Source: Pseudomonas fragi (GTDB lineage: Bacteria > Pseudomonadota > Gammaproteobacteria > Pseudomonadales > Pseudomonadaceae). Taken from it: a DNA stretch of 64,000 nt. Position 1 is the stretch's first letter. Each line of letters opens with the position of its first letter. A program made the position numbers and the translations under genes. The notes under the pieces are model-generated. The model ran no database searches, was not told the origin of the DNA, and worked only from the letters and a program-made list of their open reading frames with translations. Location: the NCBI RefSeq assembly GCF_002269505.1, contig NZ_NQKQ01000010.1:1-64000 (forward strand), given 5' to 3'. Below are positions 44,600-53,685 of this stretch, piece after piece.

Positions 44600-46975
44600 T
44601 TAAAACGTCTGCCCCATGGAGAACTGGAACACCTGTGTTTCAGCGTCATCAGGTTTGCGGATCGGCAGCGCGAGGTTGACGCTCAGCGGGCCCATCGGAC
44701 TGTACCAGGTGACGCCGACACCTACGGAGCTGGCCATCTGGCTGAGGTCCACGCCGTCGCAGCCGGTGGTGGTGCTCAGGTAGCACTTGTCCGAGTACAC
44801 GCTGCCGACATCCCAGAACAGCGAAGTGCGCAGGGATTTGTTGTCCTTGATAAAGGGCATCGGGAACAGGTATTCGACTCCTCCGGTGATCATGATGTTG
44901 CCGCCCAGCGCCTCGGTGTCACGGTCGGAGTAATACGCTTGCCCGGCGCTGGAGTAGGTGCCGGTGGCCGGGGTGTTACGCGGGCCCAGGGTGCCGCTTT
45001 CAAAGCCGCGCACCGTACCTTCGCCGCCTGCAGTGTAGTTTTCATAGAACGGCAGGCCATCGGTGGAGCCATAGCCATTGCCGTACCCAAGCTTGGTATG
45101 AAAGCGCAACGAGGTCGATGCGCTCACCGGCAGGAAGGTCTGGCCGGTGTAGTCGATCTTGTAGAAGCTCAAGTCGCTGCCGGGTACCGTGACCATCAGG
45201 TTGAGGTTTTGCGAGTAGCCGCGGGTCGCCAGGATGCCCTTGTTCAGGGTCGACTCAGACCAGCCCAGGTTGGCCTTGAAATTGGTGAACTCCTTGCCTT
45301 CACGGTCGATAAAATCATAGATCTCGTCGGCACTGTAGGTGCCGGGTTCAATGCTGTCATGCTGCGCCGTCAGGCCAAAACTGATCCGTGAGGTCTCATT
45401 GATCGGGTAGCCCAGTGTGGCGCCGGCGCCATAACTGTTGATCGAGTAGTACGACACGCCATCGTCGTAGTAATCGTTGTAGTCGGTTTTGTTGTAAAAG
45501 GCGTTGTAGCCCAGGCTTACGCCGTCCTTGGTGAAGTACGGGTCGGTGAAGCCGATGTTGTATTTGCTCTGGTACTCGGAGCGGGTCAGGCCCAGGCTGG
45601 CCGAGTTGCCCGTGCCCAGGAAGTTGTTCTGGGTGATCGAACCGCCAAGGATCAGGCCGGCGCTCTGGGCAAAACCGACACTGGCAGTGATCGAGCCGGA
45701 AGACTGCTCTTCAACGCTGTAGTTGACGTCAACCTGGTCATCGACACCCGCCACCGCCGGTGTCTCCACGCTGACTTCCTTGAAGTAGCCCAGGCGCTCA
45801 AGCCGCGTCTTGGACTGGTCGATCAGGTAGGTGGACGCCCAGCCGCCTTCCATCTGACGCATTTCGCGGCGCAGTACCTGATCTTCGGTCTTGGTGTTGC
45901 CGCGAAAGTTGATGCGGTTGGCGTAGGCGCGCTTGCCCGGGTCGACCACGAATTCGATGTCGACCGTATTGCCGTCCTTGCTCGGGGTCGGCACCGCATT
46001 GACGTTGGCAAAGGTATAGCCTTCGTTGCCCAGGCGACGGCTGATCAGGTCCGAAGTCGTGGTCATAAGTTTGCGGGAAAATACCTGCCCCTTTTGTACC
46101 AGCAGCAAGGCGCTGATCTGCTCTTCGGGCACTTTCAGGTCGCCGCGCAGCTTGATATCGCGCACGGTGAATTTGGTGCCTTCACTGATATTGACGGTAA
46201 TGAAGACCTGTTTCTTGTCCGGGCTGATCGACACCTGGGTCGACACGATTTCCATATTGATATAGCCACGGTCCATGTAGTACGAGCGCAAACGCTCCAG
46301 ATCACCGGACAGTTTTTCACGGGCATATTTGTCATCGTTCTTGAAGAACGACAGCCAGTTGGTGGTTTTGAGGGTGAACTGATCGTCCAGCTCGGCCTGG
46401 TCGAAAACACTATTGCCCACCACATTGATATGCTTGATCGCGGCCACTTCGCCTTCGTCGATCTTGATCTTGAGGCCGACGCGGTTGCGCGGTTGGGCAA
46501 CCACCTCGGCGTCGACCGCGGCCGAGTAACGCCCTTGCGCCACATACTGGCGCAGCAGCTCATTGCGCACACCTTCGAGCGTGGCGCGCTGGAACACTTC
46601 GCCTTCAGCCAGCCCGGATTGCTTGAGGCCTTTCATCAGGTCATCGCTGGAGATGGCCTTGTTGCCTTCAATGTCGATACTGGCGATGGACGGCCGCTCG
46701 ACTACGGTTATCACCAGGACGTCGCCGTCGCGGCCCAGCTGGATGTCCTGAAAGAAACCGGTCTTGAACAGTGCGCGTGTGGACTCCACCAGTTGCTGGT
46801 CATAGACCTGTTCGCCGACGTTCAAAGGCAGGGCGCCGAACACGCTGGCGGCGGACACCCGCTGCAGGCCGTTGATGCGGATATCGGCAATCTTGAAACC
46901 CTGGGCGTGGGCCGCAGAGGCATTGAGCAGCAGTGCAACCGAGCAGAGCAGGCGCGCAAAATTCATGTAGATCAT
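44600..46975 (-). CDS. BamA-type outer-membrane assembly protein, apparent second copy
   Basis: The 791 residues are full-length BamA/Omp85. A signal peptide ends near AHAQGF, then five POTRA domains extend to about residue 420, then a 16-strand barrel. The loop-6 motif VRGF is at about 655-658 and the final strand ends FSMGQTF with the C-terminal Phe. The usual Pseudomonas bamA sits between rseP and skp/lpxD; here none of those genes is present. It is divergent from a Cpx-like two-component pair. Confidence 0.9.
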   Translation of the reverse strand: MIYMNFARLLCSVALLLNASAAHAQGFKIADIRINGLQRVSAASVFGALPLNVGEQVYDQQLVESTRALFKTGFFQDIQLGRDGDVLVITVVERPSIASIDIEGNKAISSDDLMKGLKQSGLAEGEVFQRATLEGVRNELLRQYVAQGRYSAAVDAEVVAQPRNRVGLKIKIDEGEVAAIKHINVVGNSVFDQAELDDQFTLKTTNWLSFFKNDDKYAREKLSGDLERLRSYYMDRGYINMEIVSTQVSISPDKKQVFITVNISEGTKFTVRDIKLRGDLKVPEEQISALLLVQKGQVFSRKLMTTTSDLISRRLGNEGYTFANVNAVPTPSKDGNTVDIEFVVDPGKRAYANRINFRGNTKTEDQVLRREMRQMEGGWASTYLIDQSKTRLERLGYFKEVSVETPAVAGVDDQVDVNYSVEEQSSGSITASVGFAQSAGLILGGSITQNNFLGTGNSASLGLTRSEYQSKYNIGFTDPYFTKDGVSLGYNAFYNKTDYNDYYDDGVSYYSINSYGAGATLGYPINETSRISFGLTAQHDSIEPGTYSADEIYDFIDREGKEFTNFKANLGWSESTLNKGILATRGYSQNLNLMVTVPGSDLSFYKIDYTGQTFLPVSASTSLRFHTKLGYGNGYGSTDGLPFYENYTAGGEGTVRGFESGTLGPRNTPATGTYSSAGQAYYSDRDTEALGGNIMITGGVEYLFPMPFIKDNKSLRTSLFWDVGSVYSDKCYLSTTTGCDGVDLSQMASSVGVGVTWYSPMGPLSVNLALPIRKPDDAETQVFQFSMGQTF

Positions 46976-47062
46976 TTATCCAGGACACATCGACAAACAG
47001 CACAAGCAGGCTGGTGGAGGTCCAGCATAAAAGCTCGGGGCGTATGGTGCGGTTAACCGAGT

Positions 47063-47077
47063 GTCAAGTTAGGTAAA
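47063..47077 (+). promoter_or_regulatory. CpxR-box-like direct repeat
   Basis: GTCAA-GTTAG-GTAAA matches the CpxR consensus GTAAA-N5-GTAAA in 9 of 10 conserved positions. It lies in the divergent promoter region between the BamA paralogue and the CpxR-like gene. Confidence 0.6.
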
Positions 47078-47149
47078 GGTTGGCCGCAGGCAATGACGCT
47101 GCGGGCCGCAAGGACGATAATGGGTAGATCCCCCCTTCAAGAGTTCGCC

Positions 47150-47833
47150 ATGATCCGTGTATTGCTCGTCGACGATGACCAGGAACTGACCGGTTTGCTC
47201 AGTGAGTATCTGGAGCGCGAAGGCTTTGAAGCGACAGCGGTGCATACCGGCGAGGAGGGCGAGGTGCAGGCGCTGTCCGGGCAATACAGCATTGTGGTGC
47301 TGGATGTGATGCTGCCTCGGCTTTCCGGGATTGAAGTGCTGCGGCGCATTCGTGCCCGCAGCCAGGTGCCGGTGGTGCTGCTCACCGCCCGCGGGGACAA
47401 CATCGACCGCATCACCGGCCTGGAGCTGGGCGCCGATGACTATGTGCCCAAACCCAGTTCGCCGGGGGAGCTGGTGGCGCGCTTGCGCGCCATCATGCGC
47501 CGGGTGCAGCCGGTGGATCAGGCCACTACCGAGGTGATCAAGACCGGCCCGCTGGTGCTGTGGCCCGGCAAGCGCCAGGCGCTGTGGCAGGGCCGGGAGT
47601 TGGGAGTGACCAGCACCGAGTTCAGCCTGCTCGAAGAGCTGGCCCGCAGTGCCGGGCAAGTGGTGAGCAAGCAGGACTTGTCACTCAATGCCCTGGGTTG
47701 CCCGTTGACCCGTTACGATCGACGCATTGATGTACATATCAGCAGCATCCGCCAGAAGCTTGGCCCACGGCCGGATGCCAAAGCGTGGATCCAGAGCGTG
47801 CGCGGGCTCGGCTATCTGTTGATCGCAGAATGA
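47150..47833 (+). CDS. cpxR: OmpR-family response regulator, CpxR-like
   Basis: The 227 residues have a receiver domain (phosphoacceptor Asp52 in VLDVMLP, acid pocket DDD at 8-10, Thr78, Lys100) and a C-terminal winged helix (about 130-225). The sequence follows CpxR closely, notably LLVDDD.ELT.LL..YL and GLELGADDYVPKP. CpxR controls envelope protein folding factors. ATG 47150 is chosen at the receiver start. The stop overlaps the kinase gene. Confidence 0.86.
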   Translation: MIRVLLVDDDQELTGLLSEYLEREGFEATAVHTGEEGEVQALSGQYSIVVLDVMLPRLSGIEVLRRIRARSQVPVVLLTARGDNIDRITGLELGADDYVPKPSSPGELVARLRAIMRRVQPVDQATTEVIKTGPLVLWPGKRQALWQGRELGVTSTEFSLLEELARSAGQVVSKQDLSLNALGCPLTRYDRRIDVHISSIRQKLGPRPDAKAWIQSVRGLGYLLIAE

Positions 47834-49089
47834 TGAAACCCAGCCGACTGTTCTGGAAATTGTTCCTGGCCTTCTGGCTGGCTACCAGCCTGACGTTTTT
47901 TGTCGGTATCGGCATTATCACCTTGAGTCGCCAGGGCCCTGGCAATCCGCACCTGGATACCATCCTTGAAAGCGAGGAGCAGTTGCTGCGCCAGTTCGGT
48001 GTCGAGGCTGGCAAGCAGTTGCTGCAGGTGTGGCACCACCCCGATGACGAGGCCATTGCGGTGTATGACAGTGGCGGGCAACTGCTGGCCGGGTTGCCGA
48101 TTGTGCGCCCGGTGTTCGAGCGTACGGTGATCAGCAAGGAAGGTCTCACTCTGTCGCTCAGGTCGACGCGAGTACCTGGCAATGGTGGCGGCGGGGAAGG
48201 CGGGCCGGGGCTGATGCCATTGCTTATCGGCACCGTGATGAGCGCGCTGTTCAGCAGCTTTATGGCTTTTTATCTGGCCTGGCCGCTGGCTTATTTGCGC
48301 CGGGCGATGAGTGATGTGGCCCAAGGCCGATTCGAAACCCGGGTAAAGCCGTTTATGGGCGCGCGGCGTGATGAAATTGTCGACCTGGCCGAAGACTGCG
48401 ACCGTATGGCCAACCAGCTCAAGCTGCTGGTTGATGCCCAGCAACACTTGTTGCATGACATCTCCCATGAATTGCGTTCGCCCCTGACGCGCATGCAGGC
48501 AGCCATCGGGTTGTTGCATCAAAACCCGGCCCGTGCCGATATGGTCGAACGTATCGAGCGCGAATCGCAGCGCATGGACACCCTGATTGAAGCCCTGCTG
48601 ACCCTGGCGCGTGTACAAGGTCGCCCCGACAGCATCGAGCGCGAGTCGGTGGACATTATCGAGTTGCTGCACTTGATAGTCGAAGACGCGCAGTTCGAAG
48701 CGGGCATCAAGGGCTGCCGGGTCATCTTGCAGGGGTGCCCGTCCTTTGTCAGCCGGGTCAGCGGCGAGTTGTTGTATCGCTGTTTTGAGAACGTGATCCG
48801 CAATGCCGTGCGCCATACCCGTGCGCACAGTTCGGTGCTGGTGGTGGCCGAAGCCAGCCCGGCGGGTCATTGCCTGACGGTACGGATCAGCGATCAGGGG
48901 CCGGGTGTCGAGGAGTCCCGCTTGCAGCGGATCTTCGACCCGTTCGAACGCGGTACCAGCGAGGTGGGTAGTGGTTTTGGCCTGGGTCTGGCGATTGCTT
49001 CCAGGGCGGTGGAAATGCACGGCGGCAGCATCAAGGCGAGCAACCTGCCGGGAGGCGGCTTGAGCGTGGCAATCACCTTGCCGCTCTAG
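47830..49089 (+). CDS. cpxA: Sensor histidine kinase, CpxA-like
   Basis: The 419 residues have an N-terminal helix (about 8-32), a periplasmic sensor loop of about 95 residues, a second helix (about 129-153), a HAMP segment, a HisKA dimerisation domain with His213 in HDISHELRSPL, and an HATPase domain with the N box (ENVIRNAVRH) and DQGPG. The short Gly-rich stretch GNGGGGEGGPG before helix 2 is unusual. The start overlaps the regulator by 4 nt. Confidence 0.86.
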   Translation: MMKPSRLFWKLFLAFWLATSLTFFVGIGIITLSRQGPGNPHLDTILESEEQLLRQFGVEAGKQLLQVWHHPDDEAIAVYDSGGQLLAGLPIVRPVFERTVISKEGLTLSLRSTRVPGNGGGGEGGPGLMPLLIGTVMSALFSSFMAFYLAWPLAYLRRAMSDVAQGRFETRVKPFMGARRDEIVDLAEDCDRMANQLKLLVDAQQHLLHDISHELRSPLTRMQAAIGLLHQNPARADMVERIERESQRMDTLIEALLTLARVQGRPDSIERESVDIIELLHLIVEDAQFEAGIKGCRVILQGCPSFVSRVSGELLYRCFENVIRNAVRHTRAHSSVLVVAEASPAGHCLTVRISDQGPGVEESRLQRIFDPFERGTSEVGSGFGLGLAIASRAVEMHGGSIKASNLPGGGLSVAITLPL

Positions 49090-49195
49090 CTGCTACGGGA
49101 TCGCCGGGGATCTTTACACGAAATTACAATGCCTTGACGGCCCTGTACGCCATGCCCCCGTAGACTTTGCCGCTCAATATCGAGCGGAGGTGGGC

Positions 49196-49645
49196 ATGTT
49201 TCTGGTGCATAAAAAGGGGTTCGTTGCCGGCAAGAAAATGGTCGATGGCCTGGTGCCCTACGACTTTTTTTGCGAGGACAATCCGGCCATCAACCTGTTT
49301 GTATTTACCGGTGCCGGAGCACTGGGCAAAACGGTTGAAGAACAGACGCTGTGGGGGTTTACCCGTCTTGAACGCTTTGAAGCACTGACCAGTACCCTGG
49401 TCGCGAACAAAAAGAACCAGGGCTGGTTTCAAAGCGTCAATGTGCTCACCGGGCCCGCACAGAACGGCACCCAGACCGTGAAGTTCCAGCGGGTGTCGAA
49501 AATCATCAAGCATGTCAGCGTCAACAATCGCGTAGCCAGCAGGGCCGGCTACGAGATCCTGACCGATGAAGGCGACACCTACTTCACCCTTAAGCAGGTG
49601 CCGGGACACAGCGCCCAGACCGTGATCTACGCTGCCGATCAGTGA
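49196..49645 (+). CDS. Soluble protein of unknown function (149 aa)
   Basis: GGAGG lies 5 nt before ATG 49196. The protein has mixed strand-helix character (e.g. DNPAINLFVFTGAGALGKT, IIKHVSVNNRVASRAGYEILTDEGDTYFTL) and no signal peptide. The GAGALGKT stretch looks like a loose P-loop but lacks the canonical Lys-Thr spacing, so I do not call ATP binding. It overlaps the convergent aldehyde-dehydrogenase gene by 7 nt. Confidence 0.7.
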   Translation: MFLVHKKGFVAGKKMVDGLVPYDFFCEDNPAINLFVFTGAGALGKTVEEQTLWGFTRLERFEALTSTLVANKKNQGWFQSVNVLTGPAQNGTQTVKFQRVSKIIKHVSVNNRVASRAGYEILTDEGDTYFTLKQVPGHSAQTVIYAADQ

Positions 49646-51225
49646 CCCAGCGGGTTGCGGCTGTGGCTGCCGTTGACCAGACGTTCGATCCCCAGCGGGT
49701 TGGCATTTTTCAGCGCATCCGGCAGCAGGCTGTCAGGGTAGTTCTGGTAGCACACCGGGCGCAGAAAGCGATCGATGGCCAAGGTCCCCACCGAGGTCCC
49801 GCGGGCATCGGACGTCGCCGGGTAAGGCCCGCCATGGACCATGGCGTCACACACCTCGACACCGGTAGGGTAGCCGTTGAGCAACAGGCGCCCGGCCTTG
49901 TGCTCCAGCACCGGTACCACCTCGGCAAATGCCTCAAGGTCGGCGGATTCAGCAATCAGTGTGGCTGTCAGCTGGCCATGCAGGCTGTGCAGCGCTTGCA
50001 GCAACTGTGCCCTGTCCGCGACCTCGACCACCAGGGTGGTCGGCCCGAATACTTCCTCCTGCAACACCTCGGCACCGCCTATCAACAGGCTGGCACTGGC
50101 CTGGAACAGCTGCGGGCTGGCCTGGTTGCCCTGTTGCGGCGCACCGGCAAGGTGGCGAATGCCATCGACCTGGGCCAGACGCTGGATGCCTTTGCTGTAA
50201 CTGGCCAGGCCCCCGGCGTTGAGCAGTGTTTGCGCCGGTTGAGCGCTGAAGAACTGGCCTAGCGCGGTGATAAAAGCACTGAATTCAGGGGAGCGGATGC
50301 CCAGCACCAGACCCGGGCTGGTGCAAAACTGACCCGCGCCCAGCATCACTGAACCGCCCAGCTCCTTGGCGATCTGCTCGCCACGTGCCAGCAAAGCCTG
50401 TGGCAATACCAGCACCGGGTTGATGCTCGACATCTCGGCAAACACCGGAATTGGCTGGGGTCTGGCGGCGGCCATATCGCACAGGGCGCGGCCACCGGAC
50501 AACGAACCGGTAAAACCGACGGCCTGAATGGCCGGGTGCTTGACCAGCGCTGCGCCCACACCCGCGCCGTAGATCATATTGAATACACCGGTGGGCATCT
50601 CAGTGCGCTCGGCAGCACGCACGATGGCCTGGGCAACGTGTTCAGCGGTTGCCATATGCCCGCTGTGTGCCTTGAACACCACCGGACAACCTGCGGCCAG
50701 TGCCGAAGCGGTATCACCGCCGGCGGTGGAGAACGCCAGCGGGAAGTTGCTGGCGCCAAACACGGCCACCGGGCCTACGCCGATGCGGCACTGGCGCAGG
50801 TCTGCGCGGGGCAGGGGCAGACGGTCCGGTAGTGCCTGATCGATGCGTGCGCCGTAAAAGTCGCCGCGCCGCAGTACGTTGGCGAACAGACGCATCTGCC
50901 CGCTGGTGCGTCCACGCTCGCCCTGGATCCGGGCGGCAGGCAGGGCGGTTTCGCGACAGACGATGGCAACAAAGTCGTCACCCAGCGCGTCGATTTCATC
51001 GGCGATAGCTTCCAGAAATTCGGCCCGGCGTGCGGCCGGCAAACTGCGAAAGGCGGGGAAGGCGGTATTGGCCGCGCTGACGGCGGCATCCACTTCGCTT
51101 TCGGTGGCCTGCACAAATGCGTATGGCAATGCCTCGCCAGTACTGGCATCCACGCTGTACAGGTGAACGGTGCCGGCGCCGCTGCGCTGACCGCCAATAA
51201 AGTTCTGGCCGGTGATGGGGAGCAT
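49639..51225 (-). CDS. Aldehyde dehydrogenase, 2,5-dioxovalerate (alpha-ketoglutaric semialdehyde) type
   Basis: The 528 residues form an NAD(P)+-dependent aldehyde dehydrogenase. The catalytic Cys lies in GAGQFCTSPG and the general-base Glu in FAEMSSINPV, with the FTGSLSGG glycine motif upstream. The long form and the motif VFAEMSSINPV match 2,5-dioxovalerate dehydrogenases that finish pentose/hexuronate or hydroxyproline catabolism. AAAGGAA lies 7 nt before ATG 51225. No pathway genes flank it. Confidence 0.85.
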   Translation of the reverse strand: MLPITGQNFIGGQRSGAGTVHLYSVDASTGEALPYAFVQATESEVDAAVSAANTAFPAFRSLPAARRAEFLEAIADEIDALGDDFVAIVCRETALPAARIQGERGRTSGQMRLFANVLRRGDFYGARIDQALPDRLPLPRADLRQCRIGVGPVAVFGASNFPLAFSTAGGDTASALAAGCPVVFKAHSGHMATAEHVAQAIVRAAERTEMPTGVFNMIYGAGVGAALVKHPAIQAVGFTGSLSGGRALCDMAAARPQPIPVFAEMSSINPVLVLPQALLARGEQIAKELGGSVMLGAGQFCTSPGLVLGIRSPEFSAFITALGQFFSAQPAQTLLNAGGLASYSKGIQRLAQVDGIRHLAGAPQQGNQASPQLFQASASLLIGGAEVLQEEVFGPTTLVVEVADRAQLLQALHSLHGQLTATLIAESADLEAFAEVVPVLEHKAGRLLLNGYPTGVEVCDAMVHGGPYPATSDARGTSVGTLAIDRFLRPVCYQNYPDSLLPDALKNANPLGIERLVNGSHSRNPLGH

Positions 51226-51277
51226 ATGGATTTCCTTTAGGTGGGAAGGCAGAGACACTCTGTTGCGAGACGAATCC

Positions 51278-51387
51278 TGTAGCCGCTGACGAGCGCAGCG
51301 AGGCTGTGACAAGGACCGAAGGGCCTTGAACATGCAGGGAGCACCAGCAGCCCATCGCAGCCTCGCTGCGCTCGTCAGCGGCTACAG
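51278..51387. repeat. REP doublet, CTGTAGCCGCTGACGAGCGC family
   Basis: Left arm 51278-51307 and right arm 51358-51387 are exact 30-bp inverted partners, with about 50 nt of loop. It lies upstream of the aldehyde-dehydrogenase start. Confidence 0.92.
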
Positions 51388-51566
51388 GGGATTGCCACCA
51401 AAGGTGTAGGCAATGGCAGCGTTTTCGCCGCCTGTTGTGGTTATAAGTTGCACCGCAGTTATCCCGATAGCGAGCCATACAGGCTCTTTCAGGCGACCAC
51501 TGTAAGTTTTGTCGTGGACACTGCCCAATGACGAATACTGATTGGCCGATAACCAGTGCTCATCCC

Positions 51567-52178
51567 TTATGCGCGCGCGGCATCCCAAGCGCTCATCACC
51601 TGGGTGATCGCAGCATCCAGTACGGCATGGGCTACACCATCCCGGGCCAGGGTGGTCAGGCCCAGCAGAAAACTCTCGAACACCGTGGCCAGCGCTCTGG
51701 GATCGGTCTGTGCGGCAAGCTCACCCTCACGGATGGCGCGCTCGGCACACGCAATAAACCCGGCCCGGTTACGCGCCCTTGCTTCGGCCAGAGGTGCGCT
51801 TATCGCCACCGCTTGCGCTGAGCTGGCACTCATCAGCCCCAGAGCCACCAGACAACCCCGTGGGTGACCCGGCTCACATTGCATTTTGGCGGAGCTGCGC
51901 AACGTTCGCTCGATCGCTTCGCGCGGGGGCAGGCGAGTGTCGAACAGGCTTTCGGTGACCCTGCCGTGGCTGTTCAGGTAGCGCGTCATGACCTCTTTGA
52001 ACAATGCCTCCTTGGAGCCGAAAGCCGCGTAAAAGCTGGGCGCGGAAATGCCTGAGCCCATATTGGCCTTGAGTTGGCTCAGCGATGTCGAGTCATAACC
52101 GTGCTCCCAGAACAGGTGCATGGCCTGGGTAATTGCCGCGTCCCGGTCAAATTTGCGCGGGCGTCCCATCTGTGCCAT
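51567..52178 (-). CDS. TetR-family repressor
   Basis: The 203 residues have an N-terminal helix-turn-helix (about 10-55, GRPRKFDRDAAITQAMHLFWEHGYDSTSLSQL) and a helical ligand domain. AAGGAGA lies 5 nt before the ATG. It is divergent from an MFS exporter across 117 bp that hold matching repeats; repression of the exporter is the likely role. Confidence 0.88.
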   Translation of the reverse strand: MAQMGRPRKFDRDAAITQAMHLFWEHGYDSTSLSQLKANMGSGISAPSFYAAFGSKEALFKEVMTRYLNSHGRVTESLFDTRLPPREAIERTLRSSAKMQCEPGHPRGCLVALGLMSASSAQAVAISAPLAEARARNRAGFIACAERAIREGELAAQTDPRALATVFESFLLGLTTLARDGVAHAVLDAAITQVMSAWDAARA

Positions 52179-52208
52179 TTGAGTCTCCTTCGTAGCGAGA
52201 TATAAATA

Positions 52209-52279
52209 CTAGTCGATACAAAAGTCATTGACCAATATTTCCCTGCGCCCTACATTTGTACCTATCGATACATAACTAG
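52209..52279. promoter_or_regulatory. Candidate TetR operators in the divergent promoter region
   Basis: TCGATACA occurs at 52213-52220 and 52265-52272. The first is preceded by ACTAG and the second followed by TAACTAG, while TATCGATA at about 52263-52270 is itself palindromic. Such repeats suit a TetR dimer controlling both genes. Confidence 0.5.
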
Positions 52280-52295
52280 CAGGAGCAGAGCACCC

Positions 52296-53501
52296 ATGGG
52301 CAAAGAGCAAAACACCACTGAGCGATTACCCATGGGGGCGCTGCTGGCGCTGGCCATGACCGGTTTTATCTGCATTGTTACCGAGACATTGCCCGCAGGC
52401 CTGTTGCCGCAAATCAGCAGCGGCCTGCAAGTGTCATCGGCGCTGGCGGGGCAGATGGTTACCGTTTACGCGCTGGGCTCCCTGCTGGCGGCCATCCCCT
52501 TGACCATCGCGACCCAGGGCTGGCGGCGCCGCAATGTACTGTTGCTGACGATTGTCGGGTTTCTGCTGTTCAATTCGATTACCGCGTGGTCGTCTGAGTA
52601 CGGAGTGACCCTGATTGCCCGCTTTTTTGCCGGTGCATCAGCCGGATTGGCCTGGAGCCTGCTGGCAGGTTATGCCCGGCGCATGGTTGCCCCGCACTTG
52701 CAGGGCCGGGCCATGGCAGTGGCGATGGTGGGCACCCCGATTGCCCTGTCACTGGGCGTGCCATTGGGCACCTGGCTGGGCGCGCTGGTAGGGTGGCGTA
52801 CGGCATTTGGCCTGATGTCGGCCCTGACCCTGGTGTTGATGGCCTGGGTAGTGCTCAAGGTGCCTGATTATCCCGGGCAGTCAGCTTCGCAACGGATCGG
52901 TTTGCGACAGGTGCTGCTGACACCGGGAGTGCGCTCCGTGCTTGCAGTGGTACTGACCTGGATGCTGGCGCACAACATGCTCTACACCTATATCGCGCCT
53001 TTCGTGGCATCGGCGGGCCTTGCCGATAAGGTCGATAGTGTACTGCTGGTCTTCGGGCTGGCGGCGTTGCTGGGGATCTGGCTGACCGGGCGACTGGTAG
53101 ACCGGCATCTGCGTAAGGCCGTCATGGCTTGCCTGGCGACATTTGCTGCGATTTCGCTGCTGTTCGGTTTTTTCTCCCAGTCGGTGGCTGTTGTATATGC
53201 AGGGATTTTTGTTTGGGGGTTGTCCTTCGGCGGTGCCGCCACCCTGCTGCAAACCGCTCTGGCCGATGCGGCAGGCGAGGGCGCCGATGTTGCGTTGTCG
53301 ATGAACGTGGTGGTGTGGAACAGCGCCATTGCCGCCGGGGCATTGACCGGTGGCATATTGCTCGATCAATTCGGGGTGAGCGTCTTCCCCTGGGTGTTGC
53401 TGGTGTTGTTGCTGGTCGGGCTATGGATAGTGTTCAGTGCCCGCGCCCATGGTTTCCCTCAAGGGCACAGGCAGGCGGGGGCGGCGGTTGTCGGTCATTA
53501 G
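52296..53501 (+). CDS. MFS efflux transporter (DHA1 type)
   Basis: The 401 residues have 12 helices and an efflux-type first helix, IVTETLPAGLLPQIS. A basic RRR loop follows helix 2, and GTPIALSLGVPLGTWLG is the helix-5 antiporter motif. It is controlled probably by the divergent TetR repressor. The ATG has AGGAG about 10 nt upstream. The substrate is unknown; drug or sugar efflux is typical. Confidence 0.86.
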   Translation: MGKEQNTTERLPMGALLALAMTGFICIVTETLPAGLLPQISSGLQVSSALAGQMVTVYALGSLLAAIPLTIATQGWRRRNVLLLTIVGFLLFNSITAWSSEYGVTLIARFFAGASAGLAWSLLAGYARRMVAPHLQGRAMAVAMVGTPIALSLGVPLGTWLGALVGWRTAFGLMSALTLVLMAWVVLKVPDYPGQSASQRIGLRQVLLTPGVRSVLAVVLTWMLAHNMLYTYIAPFVASAGLADKVDSVLLVFGLAALLGIWLTGRLVDRHLRKAVMACLATFAAISLLFGFFSQSVAVVYAGIFVWGLSFGGAATLLQTALADAAGEGADVALSMNVVVWNSAIAAGALTGGILLDQFGVSVFPWVLLVLLLVGLWIVFSARAHGFPQGHRQAGAAVVGH

Positions 53502-53521
53502 GCCGATCGCAGTGTTTGTCA

Positions 53522-53556
53522 GGCAACAGTTGCTGCGCAGACTGTTGCCCTGGCAA
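53522..53556. promoter_or_regulatory. Overlapping inverted repeats upstream of the sigma-54 promoter
   Basis: GGCAACAGT (53522-53530) and ACTGTTGCC (53541-53549) are exact 9-bp inverted repeats. A second palindrome GTTGCC-CT-GGCAAC overlaps at 53544-53557. They lie about 60-85 nt before the -24 element, where enhancer-binding proteins act. They could alternatively be the tail of the MFS transcript, but no T tract follows. Confidence 0.5.
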
Positions 53557-53610
53557 CGGCGAATGTTTTTTTGTTTCTATAAGTTATTGATATTTAAATA
53601 AAAATTAGAT

Positions 53611-53626
53611 GGCATGGATTCTGCTT
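53611..53626 (+). promoter_or_regulatory. Sigma-54 (RpoN) promoter of sfnB
   Basis: TGGCATG-GATT-CTGCT has GG at 53612-53613 and GC at 53624-53625 with exactly 10 nt between, the invariant -24/-12 spacing. SfnB-type genes in Pseudomonas are activated by sigma-54 with the enhancer-binding protein SfnR, so the promoter suits the gene. Confidence 0.75.
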
Positions 53627-53685
53627 TGAAGCTTTTAACGGTTGCATCTGCCAGCGACCCACTAAAAGCAAGAAGAGAGAAGTTC

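Noticed and set aside
49196..49645. GAGALGKT stretch in the 149-residue protein as a Walker A motif
   Set aside because: The spacing and context (no preceding beta-strand and no Walker B) do not fit a P-loop.
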